Below are positions 27,771 to 39,406 of a stretch of 64,000 nt of DNA, piece by piece. Below the pieces are notes generated by a model. It saw only the letters and a program-made list of their open reading frames with translations, was not told where the DNA came from and made no database searches. Each line of letters opens with the position of its first letter. Positions within the stretch are counted from its first letter, which is position 1. A program made the translations under genes and the position numbers. Source of the stretch: Lutibacter sp. HS1-25 (GTDB taxonomy: Bacteria > Bacteroidota > Bacteroidia > Flavobacteriales > Flavobacteriaceae); contig NZ_RHLN01000002.1 in the NCBI RefSeq assembly GCF_004121075.1, positions 1 through 64,000 of the forward strand. The letters are read 5' to 3'.

Positions 27771-27946
27771 ATAAAATTAAGTGTACGAATTATAATTTTA
27801 TTGAAGCTACAGAACAATATATTTTGTATGCGCTAGGTATGATATTTAACACGCATATCACTTTCAACATATTAGAGGGACTTTAGCCTGTGGAAAAATT
27901 TAGACTTTAAACTTTACAACTTTTTAACTTTGAAACTGAAAAAATC

Positions 27947-27954
27947 TATCTTTG
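27947..27954 (+). promoter_or_regulatory. -7 box of trmD, leaderless geometry
   Basis: TATCTTTG is a perfect TAnnTTTG box ending 4 nt before the trmD ATG at 27959. A second box, TAACTTTG, lies 22 bp upstream and would give a short leader. Confidence 0.6.
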
Positions 27955-27958
27955 CCAA

Positions 27959-28636
27959 ATGCGAATAGATATAATTACCGTTTCACCCGAATTGATTAAA
28001 AGTCCGTTTGAATATTCAATTATCAAACGTGCTATTGATAAGAATTTAGCTGAAGTACATTTTCACGACTTAAGAACCTATGCCTTAAATGATTATGGAA
28101 AAATTGACGATTATCAGTTTGGTGGTGGCGCAGGGATGGTTTTAATGATAGAACCTATTGATAAATGTATTTCAAAACTAAAATCGGAAAGGGATTACGA
28201 CGAAATTATTTATATGACACCTGATGCACCGACTTTAAATCAACGTACCGCAAATACACTTTCGTTGAATGAAAATATGATTATTTTATGCGGACATTAT
28301 AAAGGCGTTGATCAACGTGTGCGTGATTTATTTATTACCAAAGAAATTTCTATTGGCGATTATGTTTTAAGTGGCGGAGAATTGGGAGCTGCTGTATTGT
28401 GCGACTCAATAATTAGGTTAATTCCAGGGGTTTTAGGAGACGAAACTTCAGCGTTAACAGACTCGTTTCAAGACGATTTATTATCGCCACCTGTTTACAC
28501 GCGACCTGCTGAATACAAAGGACTTAAGGTTCCTGAAATTTTACTTTCGGGTAATTTTCCTAAAATTGATGAATGGCGAAACGACCAAGCTTATGAACAT
28601 ACAAAAAAAATTAGACCCGATTTGTTGGAAGACTAA
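27959..28636 (+). CDS. trmD: tRNA (guanine-37-N1)-methyltransferase
   Basis: 225 residues, a SPOUT-class enzyme that methylates G37 of tRNAs and prevents +1 frameshifting. The N-terminus [12 protein letters not shown] is conserved and fixes the start. [17 protein letters not shown] (about 48-64), [11 protein letters not shown] and [18 protein letters not shown] form the trefoil knot and SAM pocket. It is followed by rplS, the classic order, but rplS also has its own promoter. Confidence 0.97.
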   Translation: MRIDIITVSPELIKSPFEYSIIKRAIDKNLAEVHFHDLRTYALNDYGKIDDYQFGGGAGMVLMIEPIDKCISKLKSERDYDEIIYMTPDAPTLNQRTANTLSLNENMIILCGHYKGVDQRVRDLFITKEISIGDYVLSGGELGAAVLCDSIIRLIPGVLGDETSALTDSFQDDLLSPPVYTRPAEYKGLKVPEILLSGNFPKIDEWRNDQAYEHTKKIRPDLLED

Positions 28637-28654
28637 TAATTTTGATTAAATTTG
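28625..28654 (+). promoter_or_regulatory. Promoter of rplS
   Basis: TTG (28625-28627), 19 nt, TAAATTTG (28647-28654) is a full promoter match; the -33 element lies inside the 3' end of trmD. The leader of about 65 nt contains an ACCT/AGGT-type small hairpin at about 28671-28685 that might serve autoregulation (speculative). Confidence 0.7.
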
Positions 28655-28724
28655 CACACTCAAAATTAACCTCTGACGAAGGTCGTGTATGTTGATTTAA
28701 GAAAAACCATCAATAAAATTAAAA

Positions 28725-29075
28725 ATGGAAAGTTTAGTAAAATTTATACAAGACGAGTTTGTAACTAAAAAAGAACTTCCTGATTTCCAATCTGGTGATA
28801 CAATCACAGTTTATTACGAAATTAAAGAAGGTGAAAAAACACGTACACAGTTTTTTAAAGGAGTTGTAATCCAAAGAAGAGGAACTGGAGCTTCAGAAAC
28901 ATTTACAATCAGAAAAATGTCTGGTGATGTTGGTGTTGAGCGTATTTTCCCAATAAATTTACCTGCAATTCAAAAAATTGAAGTTAACAAGCACGGTAGA
29001 GTACGTAGAGCACGTATTTTCTACTTTAGAGGTTTAACTGGTAAAAAAGCAAGAATTCAAGAGAAAAGACGCTAG
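28725..29075 (+). CDS. rplS: 50S ribosomal protein L19
   Basis: 116 residues with the L19 signatures [29 protein letters not shown] and [13 protein letters not shown], plus a basic C-terminus ([18 protein letters not shown]). It lies at the 30S-50S interface. It has a promoter at 28625-28654 and a strong terminator 20 nt after the stop, so it can be expressed independently of trmD. Confidence 0.98.
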   Translation: MESLVKFIQDEFVTKKELPDFQSGDTITVYYEIKEGEKTRTQFFKGVVIQRRGTGASETFTIRKMSGDVGVERIFPINLPAIQKIEVNKHGRVRRARIFYFRGLTGKKARIQEKRR

Positions 29076-29094
29076 TCTATTTCTATACAAATTT

Positions 29095-29125
29095 AAAACC
29101 CGTTTTGAGTTTCAAAACGGGTTTT
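29095..29125 (+). terminator. Terminator after rplS
   Basis: A 14-bp perfect stem, AAAACCCGTTTTGA (29095-29108) with TCAAAACGGGTTTT (29112-29125), on a GTT loop, followed by T residues. Confidence 0.9.
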
Positions 29126-29309
29126 TTGTTATTAACAATTGTTGATAACCATAGTTCATATGTTGTTGATATTAAATTAGTTATAAATTTTAAAAATTGC
29201 TTTTATTGTGCTAATTTTAACAATGTATTTAATGAGGGATTTATCGATAAGCACGAAAGTGCAGCTTTGATGAGTAAGAGATAAAATCCAAGTTAAATTC
29301 TAAATGTTC
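29126..29309 (+). other. Noncoding stretch with a structured hairpin element
   Basis: No reading frame seen. At 29237-29289 GGATTTATC pairs with GATAAAATCC (one bulge) and encloses a perfect GCAC-GAAA-GTGC hairpin (29251-29262) with a GNRA tetraloop. This is RNA-like structure of unknown role, just upstream of the candidate noncoding RNA. Confidence 0.35.
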
Positions 29310-29343
29310 TTGAACATCGTTTTTAAAGTCTAACTTTGAAAAG

Positions 29344-29650
29344 TAATGAGCCCAAGTATTTAGCATGAATAGGTGGAATCAAGATTTTAAAAACAATTTT
29401 AAAATGGTAGTTTAAAACGAGCAATTTTAATTGCAACAAAGTTTTAAGTACTATTTTAAAGAAACAATGCATTTATTAAGAAGTTGGTTTGAGAAAACCA
29501 ACAAGTTAAGGTGAAATAAGAGGTAAATAATACAACTTGAAAAAGAAGTATTGTTTAGTTAAACAAGAAGCCAAAAACTTATTAAATGTTAGTGTTTCAG
29601 CAAAAAGCCATGATACTGAGAAATCAATATGATGGCTTTTGTTTTTATAT
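29344..29650 (+). ncRNA. Candidate noncoding RNA between rplS and icd
   Basis: The sequence has a promoter (TTG 29310-29312, 18 nt, TAACTTTG 29331-29338) and, 265 nt later, a terminator: AAAAGCCAT/ATGGCTTTT stem at 29603-29640 with an inner ATA/TAT pair, then T-rich sequence. Between them there is no open frame of note, but there are hairpins such as GTTGGTTT/AAACCAAC and GCAATT/AATTGC. It lacks the hallmarks of RNase P RNA, tmRNA and SRP RNA. The existence of a transcript of about 300 nt is inferred from these signals only. Confidence 0.45.
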
Positions 29651-29785
29651 TGTTATTTCTACATTTTTTCGCCATTATTTTTATCTAAAATAAAATTACA
29701 ACAGCTTATTTCTAACGTTTTCGAAATCGTTATTTTCCAAAAATATATTACATTAGCAAAATAAACCAAAACCAAAATAACGTAG

Positions 29786-32074
<2,289 letters not shown>

Positions 32075-32098
32075 TCTGATAAATATTTAAATACAAAG

Positions 32099-32126
32099 GC
32101 GGGCAATTTTGCTCGCTTTTTTTTAT
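32099..32126 (+). terminator. Terminator after icd
   Basis: A 6-bp stem GCGGGC/GCTCGC (one G-U pair) around an AATTTT loop, then eight T. It ends inside the -7 box region of murQ, so the end of one unit abuts the start of the next. Confidence 0.7.
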
Positions 32127-32131
32127 TTTTG
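32124..32131 (+). promoter_or_regulatory. -7 box of murQ, leaderless geometry
   Basis: TATTTTTG matches TAnnTTTG and ends 3 nt before the ATG at 32135. It overlaps the T-run of the preceding terminator, so some chance matching from T-richness is possible. Confidence 0.4.
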
Positions 32132-32134
32132 AAA

Positions 32135-32956
32135 ATGAGTTTTAACAAAATAACAGAACAAGCTTCAAAGTACAATCATTTAGAAAAAATGACTGTCAAC
32201 CAACTTTTAACCAACATCAATGCTGAAGATAAAACTATTTCATTGGCTGTTGAAAAAGTTATTCCTTCCATAGAAAAATTGGTAGTACAAATAGTTGAAC
32301 GTATGAAAAATGGCGGAAGATTATTTTACGTTGGTGCAGGAACCAGTGGAAGATTGGGAATTTTAGATGCTTCAGAATGCCCTCCAACTTTTGGAGTTCC
32401 TCACAATTTAGTTATTGGAATTATTGCAGGTGGAGATACTGCAATTAGGAAAGCTGTTGAATTTGCCGAAGACTCAACCACACAGTGCTGGGAAGATTTG
32501 AGAAAATTTGAAGTTAATGCAACCGATACTGTTATAGGTATTGCCGCATCTGGAACAACTCCTTATGTAATTAACGGACTTCAAAAGTGCAATGAAAATA
32601 ATATTTTAACTGGTTGTATTACTTGTAATGAAGGAAGTCCTTTAGCGCTTGTTTCAAAACTACCTATTGAAGTTGTTGTTGGACCTGAATTTGTTACAGG
32701 TAGCTCTAGAATGAAAGCTGGAACTGCTCAAAAACTGATTTTAAATATGATTTCTACCAGCGTTATGATTCAACTTGGAAAAGTAAAAGGAAACAAAATG
32801 GTAGATATGCAACTATCTAATAACAAACTAGTTGACAGAGGCACGAAAATGTTGATGGAAGAATTGAATATTTCAGAAGAAAAAGCAGCAGCATTGCTTT
32901 TAAAACATAAAAATGTGAGATCAGCAATCCTAAATTACACAAATGGCAACAGATAG
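32135..32956 (+). CDS. murQ: N-acetylmuramic acid 6-phosphate etherase
   Basis: About 273 residues. It cleaves the lactyl ether of MurNAc-6-P to give GlcNAc-6-P in wall recycling. GAGTSGRLGILDASECPPTFG (about 69-89) is the signature of the SIS-fold active site, with Glu83 in the acid/base position; TGSSRMKAGTAQKLILNM follows. A TTG six bases upstream is open, but ATG 32135 matches the family start. It overlaps the next gene by 14 bases. Confidence 0.96.
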   Translation: MSFNKITEQASKYNHLEKMTVNQLLTNINAEDKTISLAVEKVIPSIEKLVVQIVERMKNGGRLFYVGAGTSGRLGILDASECPPTFGVPHNLVIGIIAGGDTAIRKAVEFAEDSTTQCWEDLRKFEVNATDTVIGIAASGTTPYVINGLQKCNENNILTGCITCNEGSPLALVSKLPIEVVVGPEFVTGSSRMKAGTAQKLILNMISTSVMIQLGKVKGNKMVDMQLSNNKLVDRGTKMLMEELNISEEKAAALLLKHKNVRSAILNYTNGNR

Positions 32957-33170
32957 AAAAGAATTGGTGAGAGGTTTAAAATACGAAATGGGCGCTTTAC
33001 CCCTTTTATTGTTAGGTCCAATTTTAATAACAATTGGCTTTAAAGCAATTAAACAACAAAACAACTATCTATTTCTAATTGCGGGGATTATTATAGCAAT
33101 TACCGCTATTGTATTAGGATTTATTGGTATCCGTATCATTTTAAATGCTTTATTTTCAAAAGATTCATGA
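32943..33170 (+). CDS. DUF6095 family small membrane protein
   Basis: 75 residues with two transmembrane helices (about 16-33 and 42-67) and charged ends (TDRKELVRGLKYE at the start). I recognise the DUF6095 pattern common in flavobacteria. Function unknown. It overlaps murQ by 14 bases and the next gene by 4, implying tight coexpression with cell-wall recycling. Confidence 0.8.
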   Translation: MATDRKELVRGLKYEMGALPLLLLGPILITIGFKAIKQQNNYLFLIAGIIIAITAIVLGFIGIRIILNALFSKDS

Positions 33171-34225
33171 AGTTATTTAAATTTAAACATTGGGAATATT
33201 GGCCAAGCTACCTATTTTATCTTCCCAATATTCCGTATGCTGTTTATTTAGCTTTGCGCGCAAAAAGCCTAACACTTTTTTCAGCAACAAATCCTGCTAT
33301 TCAACATTCGGGGAATGGAAGTGAATCAAAATTTGCAACCATCCAGTTAATTCCTTCAGCCTACAAACCTATTTCTATTTATATTGAAGCAAATAGCAAT
33401 ACACAAAATATTTTAAAATCGATTTTAGAAAATAAAATTCAATACCCATTTATTATAAAACCAGATATTGGTTTTAGAGGTTTACTTGTTCAAAAAATAT
33501 ATACACAAATAGAACTTGAAAATTACCTTAAAAATTACAACCACATTGATTTAATTGTTCAAGAGTTTGTTGATTTTAAAAATGAATGTGGCATTTTTTA
33601 TCATCGTCTTCCAAATGAAACTAAAGGAAAAATAACATCTATTACCTTAAAAAAATATTTAACTGTTTGTGGTGACGGCATTTCAACCTTAAAGAAATTG
33701 ATTGAAAACAACGAAAGAGCCAAATTACACATCCCATTGTTAAACAAACTGCATCAAAACAATCTTAATTTAATTCTTCAAAAAGATGAAGAAAAAATTT
33801 TAAATTTCATTGGCAACCATTCAAAAGGCACTCAATTTATCAATGGAAACAACCTAATTAACAACAATTTAGAAACTGCTATTGATAAAATAATGCAACA
33901 AATTCCAGGTTTTTACTATGGAAGGTTAGATATTAAATATCAATCTTTTGAAGATTTATTATTGTTGAAAAATTTTAAAATTATTGAATTAAACGGTATT
34001 ATTTCAGAGCCAACACATATTTACGACCCAATAAATTCAACTTATTTTAATGCTTTAAAAGAAATTAGAAAACACTGGAAAATTATCTATAAAATAGCCA
34101 CTTTAAATCACACTATAAACAAGGTTGAATATGACAAAGCAAGTGATTTTTTAGCCAGTTTAAAAAAGTTGAAAAAATATTCGAAGCAACTAAATAAACA
34201 AAGCCTAATAAGCAACAAAAGTTAA
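33167..34225 (+). CDS. ATP-grasp domain protein (D-Ala-D-Ala ligase-like)
   Basis: 352 residues. The N-terminus has WPSYLFYLPNIPYAVYLALR. The ATP-grasp core follows: FIIKPDIGFRG (about 95-105, ATP-binding Lys and loop), LIVQEFVDF (about 126-134) and a C-terminal RLDIKY...KIIELNG with the metal-binding Asp, Glu and Asn. It should make an amide or thioester bond using ATP; the substrate is unknown. Context with murQ hints at a wall or glycan substrate, but carboxylate-amine ligases are diverse. It converges on DinB, with 1 bp between stops. Confidence 0.75.
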   Translation: MKLFKFKHWEYWPSYLFYLPNIPYAVYLALRAKSLTLFSATNPAIQHSGNGSESKFATIQLIPSAYKPISIYIEANSNTQNILKSILENKIQYPFIIKPDIGFRGLLVQKIYTQIELENYLKNYNHIDLIVQEFVDFKNECGIFYHRLPNETKGKITSITLKKYLTVCGDGISTLKKLIENNERAKLHIPLLNKLHQNNLNLILQKDEEKILNFIGNHSKGTQFINGNNLINNNLETAIDKIMQQIPGFYYGRLDIKYQSFEDLLLLKNFKIIELNGIISEPTHIYDPINSTYFNALKEIRKHWKIIYKIATLNHTINKVEYDKASDFLASLKKLKKYSKQLNKQSLISNKS

Positions 34226-34226
34226 T

Positions 34227-34712
34227 TTAATGCTGTTTTGGCGTAGTTGGATTGAAACCAAAATCATTATCTGGCAAACTGATACCTAGCTGTGAAATTA
34301 TATAGCCCAAACTTGCAAAATGATGAATTGCATGACTATGTGCTTGAATTAAAATACCGCCTAAAGTATAATCTACGGTTAAAACTCCCAAACCTAAATC
34401 GTCTGTAACTTTAACAATTTTATTGAAATCTTCGGAATTTAATTGTTGTAATTTTTCAATAATTTCTTCAAAATATTGAATACCTTCTTCTGTAAATTGC
34501 TCAACACGCAGATTTCTTTTTCTATTGATTAAATTGATATTCCCAGAATTTAAGCCTTCAAAAACACAATCAAAAACATCTAAAATATGACGCACATGAC
34601 CTCCTATACTTGAGTAATAGGGTGCAATGGTGGTGTTTCTATATTCTTCTTCCGAAATATTTTTTAGCAGCTGTACACCTCTATTGAGATTTTGTTCTAT
34701 GGCATCTATCAT
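34227..34712 (-). CDS. DinB family protein
   Basis: 161 residues, a four-helix-bundle fold. The three metal-ligand His positions are likely in GGHVRHILDVFD (about 48-59) and AHSHAIHHFASLG (about 123-135). The family includes thiol-dependent transferases (bacillithiol, mycothiol); the substrate here is unknown. Confidence 0.85.
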   Translation of the reverse strand: MIDAIEQNLNRGVQLLKNISEEEYRNTTIAPYYSSIGGHVRHILDVFDCVFEGLNSGNINLINRKRNLRVEQFTEEGIQYFEEIIEKLQQLNSEDFNKIVKVTDDLGLGVLTVDYTLGGILIQAHSHAIHHFASLGYIISQLGISLPDNDFGFNPTTPKQH

Positions 34713-34750
34713 TCTAATTTCTTAAAATCAACTATAAATATAAACATAAT

Positions 34751-35365
34751 TTACTGTATCAACTTGATAAAAGTCACCAATCCTAAAACAACAAAAATGC
34801 CACTTAAAATAAGGTTGATGTTTTTAGCAATAAAAGATACTTTATTTGCAATAATTTTAGCAAAATTAATATAAGTACTAAATAATAACATAGCTCCAAT
34901 AAATACCCCAGAAATATAAAGTATAATATATGGTTGCTCTATGGTAATAAGTTTTTTTTCAGCCAAAAAAATAGAAAATGCTAAGTAAAATGGTATAGAA
35001 AGCATATTTAAAGCAGACATAAATGCGCCTCTTAAAAAATATTTCCCTTTTGTGACTTGCGCTTCTGGATTGGCTTTTTTAAAAGAAATTATAAAAAAGA
35101 AAATAGCTAGTATAAAAAAAACAAACACCGCAGCAATTCTTAAAAAATCTATTACTTTCGGATTGTCAACTAAATAATCTGCAAAAAACAAAGCAATCCC
35201 AGCTTGTATGAAAATTATACAGGTTGCTCCAAATGCAAATTTTATAGCCTGAACTTTGCCAATTTCCAACCTTACTTTTAACGCTGTCATATTTAACATC
35301 CCAGGAACCAACAATGAAAAATAGGCTATAAAAACACCGTATAAAACGTGTAAAAAATAATTCAT
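34751..35365 (-). CDS. LysE-type translocator family membrane protein
   Basis: 204 residues with six hydrophobic segments. The start LHVLYGVFIAYFSLLVPGMLNMTALKVRL matches the LysE/RhtB N-terminal pattern, where Pro-Gly-Met-x-N replaces the usual Pro-Gly-Pro. Family members export amino acids or similar small solutes. The altered motif is typical of a Bacteroidota-specific subgroup, so substrate assignment is not possible. Confidence 0.8.
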   Translation of the reverse strand: MNYFLHVLYGVFIAYFSLLVPGMLNMTALKVRLEIGKVQAIKFAFGATCIIFIQAGIALFFADYLVDNPKVIDFLRIAAVFVFFILAIFFFIISFKKANPEAQVTKGKYFLRGAFMSALNMLSIPFYLAFSIFLAEKKLITIEQPYIILYISGVFIGAMLLFSTYINFAKIIANKVSFIAKNINLILSGIFVVLGLVTFIKLIQ

Positions 35366-35458
35366 CTTAAAAAATCAAATAAGCTATAAAAATAATTAAT
35401 CTAAATTCAAATTCTTGTTGTTTTTAGAAAGAAGTCATTTCAAACTACAAAAAACAAG

Positions 35459-36919
35459 TTATTTTCTTTTCAAATATTTCATAGCCAAAGAACTAATGTC
35501 CTGTGAAATATGAAATCTATCAACAAGAAAAGCATATAATAAAACAATTGCACAACTTTTTAATCCAATATTAACTATTGGATTAAATGGCAGATTTACA
35601 TAATAAAAACCAATATAAACCACACCAATTAAACTCAGCACTTTTAAAGTATTTAACTGAAACGGCTGCATTTTTAATCTAAAATTTATGTAAAAAATTT
35701 TAATAACACTGTACAATAAAACTACTATTAAAGTCGCCAAAGCAGCACCATCAATACCTATTAAAGCAATTAACCATTTATTTAAAAATATAATGGTAAT
35801 TGCCATTGCAATAGATAAATAAAAAAATATTTTATAATAATTAGAATTTACCAAAATGGCATTTCCGGTACCCAAAGCCAACTCTACTAATTTTGAAAGC
35901 GATATAATTAACACCACCCAAATACCTTTTGTAAACTGTGGTTTGTTAATTAATATGTACATATCTACTATATTCAAATTAATCAGCAAAAAAAACAAAC
36001 CGCCAACAATCAATAAGTTAAGTGAAGATTGTTTGTATAACTTTTCAACTTCAACCATATTGTTTTCGTTCATATCCTTAGCTGTAATTGGTATGGTAAT
36101 TTGCTGCATTGCACGTGTAGGAATTGCAATAACACTGGCAATGTAAATACCAACAGAATAGTAAGCCACTTCAGCAATTTTTTCCATTTGTGGAATCATA
36201 AATTTATCTATTTCCAGCAGCACTCCGGCAGCTGAACCTGCAACAATTATATAGGCTGAAAACGACACGATTTCCTTCACATTTGAAGGTAAATTAAATT
36301 TGAAGGTTGGCTTGTAAATATAAAATGCAAAAAACATCATTATCAATGTACTTAAGCCATAAACAGCTACAACTGCATAAATAAACTGCTCATTTGTTAA
36401 CCACTTAAAATAAACTGCAATTAATAAAAACGAGGTGCATAACCTTGGAAATATTTCTTTAATAAAATTTCCAAAAACCGATTTCATATGCACTTTTGTC
36501 CAAGCATAAAAAACCTCAAAATACCCCATAAAAACAGCAACAATAAAAATAAGATAGGTGTACTTTTTTATAATGGGATTTTCTGCTGAAATCCAATTTG
36601 CGATGGTTTCATAAAACAATGATCCTGCAAAAGCCAAAGGAATTATAACTATCAGCGGAATTATTAAAGTTGTAGATAAAAAATGATCTCTTTCGAGCTT
36701 TGTTTGGTACGATGTGTAAAATTTTATGATGGTATGTTGCATCCCAAAAACAAGCAATGGCAATAGAATATTGGCTGCCGATAACAAAAAAGTAATTAGC
36801 CCAAAATAATCTTCCTCCAAAAAATGCGTATATAAAAACAATACATTGATACCTCCTATTCCAAATCCTAAAAATAGAATGATGGTATTTGTAAACGACT
36901 GCTTTAATACGATTCCCAT
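35459..36919 (-). CDS. Oligosaccharide flippase (Wzx-like)
   Basis: 486 residues with about 12-14 transmembrane segments and a MOP-superfamily pattern (start VLKQSFTNTIILFLGFGIGGINVLFLY; ISFSAYIIVAGSAAGVLLEIDKFMIP in the middle). It would flip lipid-linked sugars to the periplasm. The start overlaps the wecB stop by one base, placing it last in the glycan operon. Confidence 0.9.
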   Translation of the reverse strand: MGIVLKQSFTNTIILFLGFGIGGINVLFLYTHFLEEDYFGLITFLLSAANILLPLLVFGMQHTIIKFYTSYQTKLERDHFLSTTLIIPLIVIIPLAFAGSLFYETIANWISAENPIIKKYTYLIFIVAVFMGYFEVFYAWTKVHMKSVFGNFIKEIFPRLCTSFLLIAVYFKWLTNEQFIYAVVAVYGLSTLIMMFFAFYIYKPTFKFNLPSNVKEIVSFSAYIIVAGSAAGVLLEIDKFMIPQMEKIAEVAYYSVGIYIASVIAIPTRAMQQITIPITAKDMNENNMVEVEKLYKQSSLNLLIVGGLFFLLINLNIVDMYILINKPQFTKGIWVVLIISLSKLVELALGTGNAILVNSNYYKIFFYLSIAMAITIIFLNKWLIALIGIDGAALATLIVVLLYSVIKIFYINFRLKMQPFQLNTLKVLSLIGVVYIGFYYVNLPFNPIVNIGLKSCAIVLLYAFLVDRFHISQDISSLAMKYLKRK

Positions 36920-37998
36920 TATAAAATGCTCAAAATTTCATTGTAAATTTTTTCTCCAACATTGTTTCCAAATAAATCCATTTCAAAATTTAAAGTTGAC
37001 TGTTGAAATTGCTCGAAAGCGGCTCCCATTTTTTGCGAATCGCTCCCAACAATTAATGCAAAACCATTAGAAACCAGCTCAACCCATTCGGTTTCTTCAC
37101 GAGCAATTATGCAATGTTTTTGATTAAAAAAAGCTTCTTTTTGCAATCCACCACTATCTGTTACCACCAAATTACAGTTTTTTAGCAACTCCAACATATC
37201 AAAATAACCAACAGGATCAATAATTTTTAAGTTGAAGTTTAAATTGTTTTGTTTTAAAATGCCTTTAGTTCTTGGATGAAGCGGTAAAATCACATGTTTT
37301 TGCTCACTAATTTTTTCCAAACCTTCAAATATCGCTGTCAAATTTTCTAGGTTATCTGTATTTTCCTGACGATGAATTGTTGCCAAAACAAATTCATTAT
37401 TTTGAAGATTTAATGCTGAAATTATATCCGATTTTTCAGATGAAAACGCACTGTAAAATTCAACAGCATCTTTCATAATATCACCACATTTCACCACTTT
37501 TGAAGGCATATTATCAAATCCTTCATCTTTTAAATTTTCAATAGCAGTATCGGTTGGACAAAGTAATATATCAGAAATTCTATCGGTTAAAATACGGTTA
37601 ATTTCTTCGGGCATTTTCATATTAAACGAGCGCAAACCCGCCTCAATATGAGCCACTTTTATATGTAACTTTTTTGCTGCTAAAGCACCAGCCAAGGTTG
37701 AATTTGTATCGCCATAAACAACCACCAAATCTGGTTTTTCTAACAACAAAATTGCTTCAATTTTTTCCAACATCTGACCAGTCATAGCACCGTGACCTAA
37801 ACCATTAATTGCCAAATTATATTTAGGTGCAGGAATTTCCATTTCAGTAAAAAATATATCGCTCATATTGGCATCATAATGTTGCCCAGTATGCACAATA
37901 ACTTCTTCAATAGCATTGTATTTAGAAATTACCCTACTTAAAACAGCTGCTTTTACAAACTGTGGACGTGCACCTAATATGGTTACTATTTTTCTCAT
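36919..37998 (-). CDS. wecB: UDP-N-acetylglucosamine 2-epimerase (non-hydrolysing)
   Basis: 359 residues. It converts UDP-GlcNAc to UDP-ManNAc for surface polysaccharide. GARPQFVKAAVL (about 9-20), VVYGDTNSTLAGALAA, HIEAGLRSF, THRQENTDNL and DSGGLQKEAFF are all family signatures, with active-site residues intact. One-base overlap with the flippase gene; a 130-bp gap separates it from the upstream glycosyltransferase. Confidence 0.95.
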   Translation of the reverse strand: MRKIVTILGARPQFVKAAVLSRVISKYNAIEEVIVHTGQHYDANMSDIFFTEMEIPAPKYNLAINGLGHGAMTGQMLEKIEAILLLEKPDLVVVYGDTNSTLAGALAAKKLHIKVAHIEAGLRSFNMKMPEEINRILTDRISDILLCPTDTAIENLKDEGFDNMPSKVVKCGDIMKDAVEFYSAFSSEKSDIISALNLQNNEFVLATIHRQENTDNLENLTAIFEGLEKISEQKHVILPLHPRTKGILKQNNLNFNLKIIDPVGYFDMLELLKNCNLVVTDSGGLQKEAFFNQKHCIIAREETEWVELVSNGFALIVGSDSQKMGAAFEQFQQSTLNFEMDLFGNNVGEKIYNEILSIL

Positions 37999-38128
37999 TG
38001 TTACTGTTTAATTTATATTGAGTTTGTGCTGTTTAACACCTCACTTTCTCTACGCTAGTAGATGTATTGCTTTTCATAAATTTATCCTTCAGCTACAGTT
38101 GGTGATCAAAAAATTGAATATTCTACCT

Positions 38129-39406
38129 TCAGACTTTTAACTCTAAAACAATTTGTGCGACTTTTTTAGTCAATTGTTTTCTATGAAACTGTTCTATATT
38201 TTTAGAATCAACAACTAAGTCGCCATTTTTATATTTTACATACAAATCTATGATTGTTTTTTTCAATAAAGCAGCATTCTCAAAATCAACTACCATTCCA
38301 GCATTTGTTTGTTCCATTATTTCAGCCAAATCACCATTTGATGGTGCAATAGCTAAAATAGGTCGTTTTGCCATTAAATATTCAAATATTTTACCAGTGA
38401 TAATACCTTTGGCACTTGGTACATTATTTACTACCAACAACAAAACCTGTGATTTTTTTTGAAATTCAACAACCTTATTATGAGGCATATAATTGATGAT
38501 TTCAACATTTTCAGCAAGTTCAAATTTCGAAATTTCATTCAATACACTTACATCAACTTTACCTATCAATTTTAATTGAAAATCGGTTTTAAAATCTTTA
38601 TTTTCTGAACAAATTTCAGCCAAAACTTCCCATAACATCCCCGAATTTCTATCGGCATTCATCAATCCAATATGCGTTAGGGTAAATTTTGAATCTAATT
38701 CAACTTTAACATCATCAATTTCACCATCAAAGCCATTGGTAACTGTTACCACATTGCTATTGAATTTATCGTATTTTTCTTTCATTGTTTTACCAACAAC
38801 CAATACTGAATCTGCATTTTTTAACACTTCCTGCTCTAAAAAATGATGCTTTTTAATGGCTTTTTTTGAAAGTGGCAACTGATGAAAATAATCTATTTCA
38901 GTCCAAGGATCTCTAAAATCTGCAATCCAATTAACGCCTATTTGCTGCTTTAATTTTAAACCAATTAAATGCGTACTATGTGGCGGACCTGTAGTAATTA
39001 CAACATCAATTTTATTTTCTGAAAGGTATTTTTTTAAATAATTTACCGAAGGTTTTACCCAAAACATACGAGCATCGGGAATAAAATAATTGGCTCTTAC
39101 ATATTGCATTATTTTCCCTAAAAAAGAAGGATTCGGGTTTAAAAAACCTGCGCTTTCTGTTTTCTTTTTTCCGAAGAAAGACAATAAATTATTGGGTTCC
39201 CAAATGGGTTGTTTTAACACTTCAATATTTTTTGGAATGTCATTTTGAAGTGATGTGTCTAAAATTGGATAATTTGGATTTTGAACCGTATAAACCACCG
39301 GTTCTACACCAAAATCTCTAAAATATTTTACAAATTTCAACCATCGCTGCACACCCGAGCCACCTGCAGGCGGCCAATAATAGGTTATAATGAGTGCTTT
39401 TTTCAT
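38129..39406 (-). CDS. Glycosyltransferase family 4-like protein
   Basis: 425 residues, GT-B fold. The N-terminal start YYWPPAGGSGVQRWLKF is typical of GT4-type enzymes that act on surface glycans. The C-terminal donor domain has FEYLMAKRPILAIAPSNGDLAEIM (about 343-366) with the E-x7-E-like motif. Acceptor and donor are unknown. It starts within the last four bases of the preceding glycosyltransferase (ATGA overlap). Confidence 0.9.
   Translation of the reverse strand: MKKALIITYYWPPAGGSGVQRWLKFVKYFRDFGVEPVVYTVQNPNYPILDTSLQNDIPKNIEVLKQPIWEPNNLLSFFGKKKTESAGFLNPNPSFLGKIMQYVRANYFIPDARMFWVKPSVNYLKKYLSENKIDVVITTGPPHSTHLIGLKLKQQIGVNWIADFRDPWTEIDYFHQLPLSKKAIKKHHFLEQEVLKNADSVLVVGKTMKEKYDKFNSNVVTVTNGFDGEIDDVKVELDSKFTLTHIGLMNADRNSGMLWEVLAEICSENKDFKTDFQLKLIGKVDVSVLNEISKFELAENVEIINYMPHNKVVEFQKKSQVLLLVVNNVPSAKGIITGKIFEYLMAKRPILAIAPSNGDLAEIMEQTNAGMVVDFENAALLKKTIIDLYVKYKNGDLVVDSKNIEQFHRKQLTKKVAQIVLELKV

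Larger units (their letters stand above)
27625..27958. other. Noncoding stretch between prmC and trmD
   Basis: No reading frame of note over 334 bp. It holds the structured repeat-like element at 27665-27770 and, at its right end, two -7-type boxes, TAACTTTG (27925-27932) and TATCTTTG (27947-27954), before trmD. Confidence 0.6.

Noticed and set aside
29251-29275. GAAA followed by TTTGATGAG, recalling a hammerhead ribozyme core
   Set aside because: The GAAA is the loop of a perfect GCAC/GTGC hairpin, the core reads TTGATGAG rather than CTGATGA, and the three-helix order cannot be drawn.
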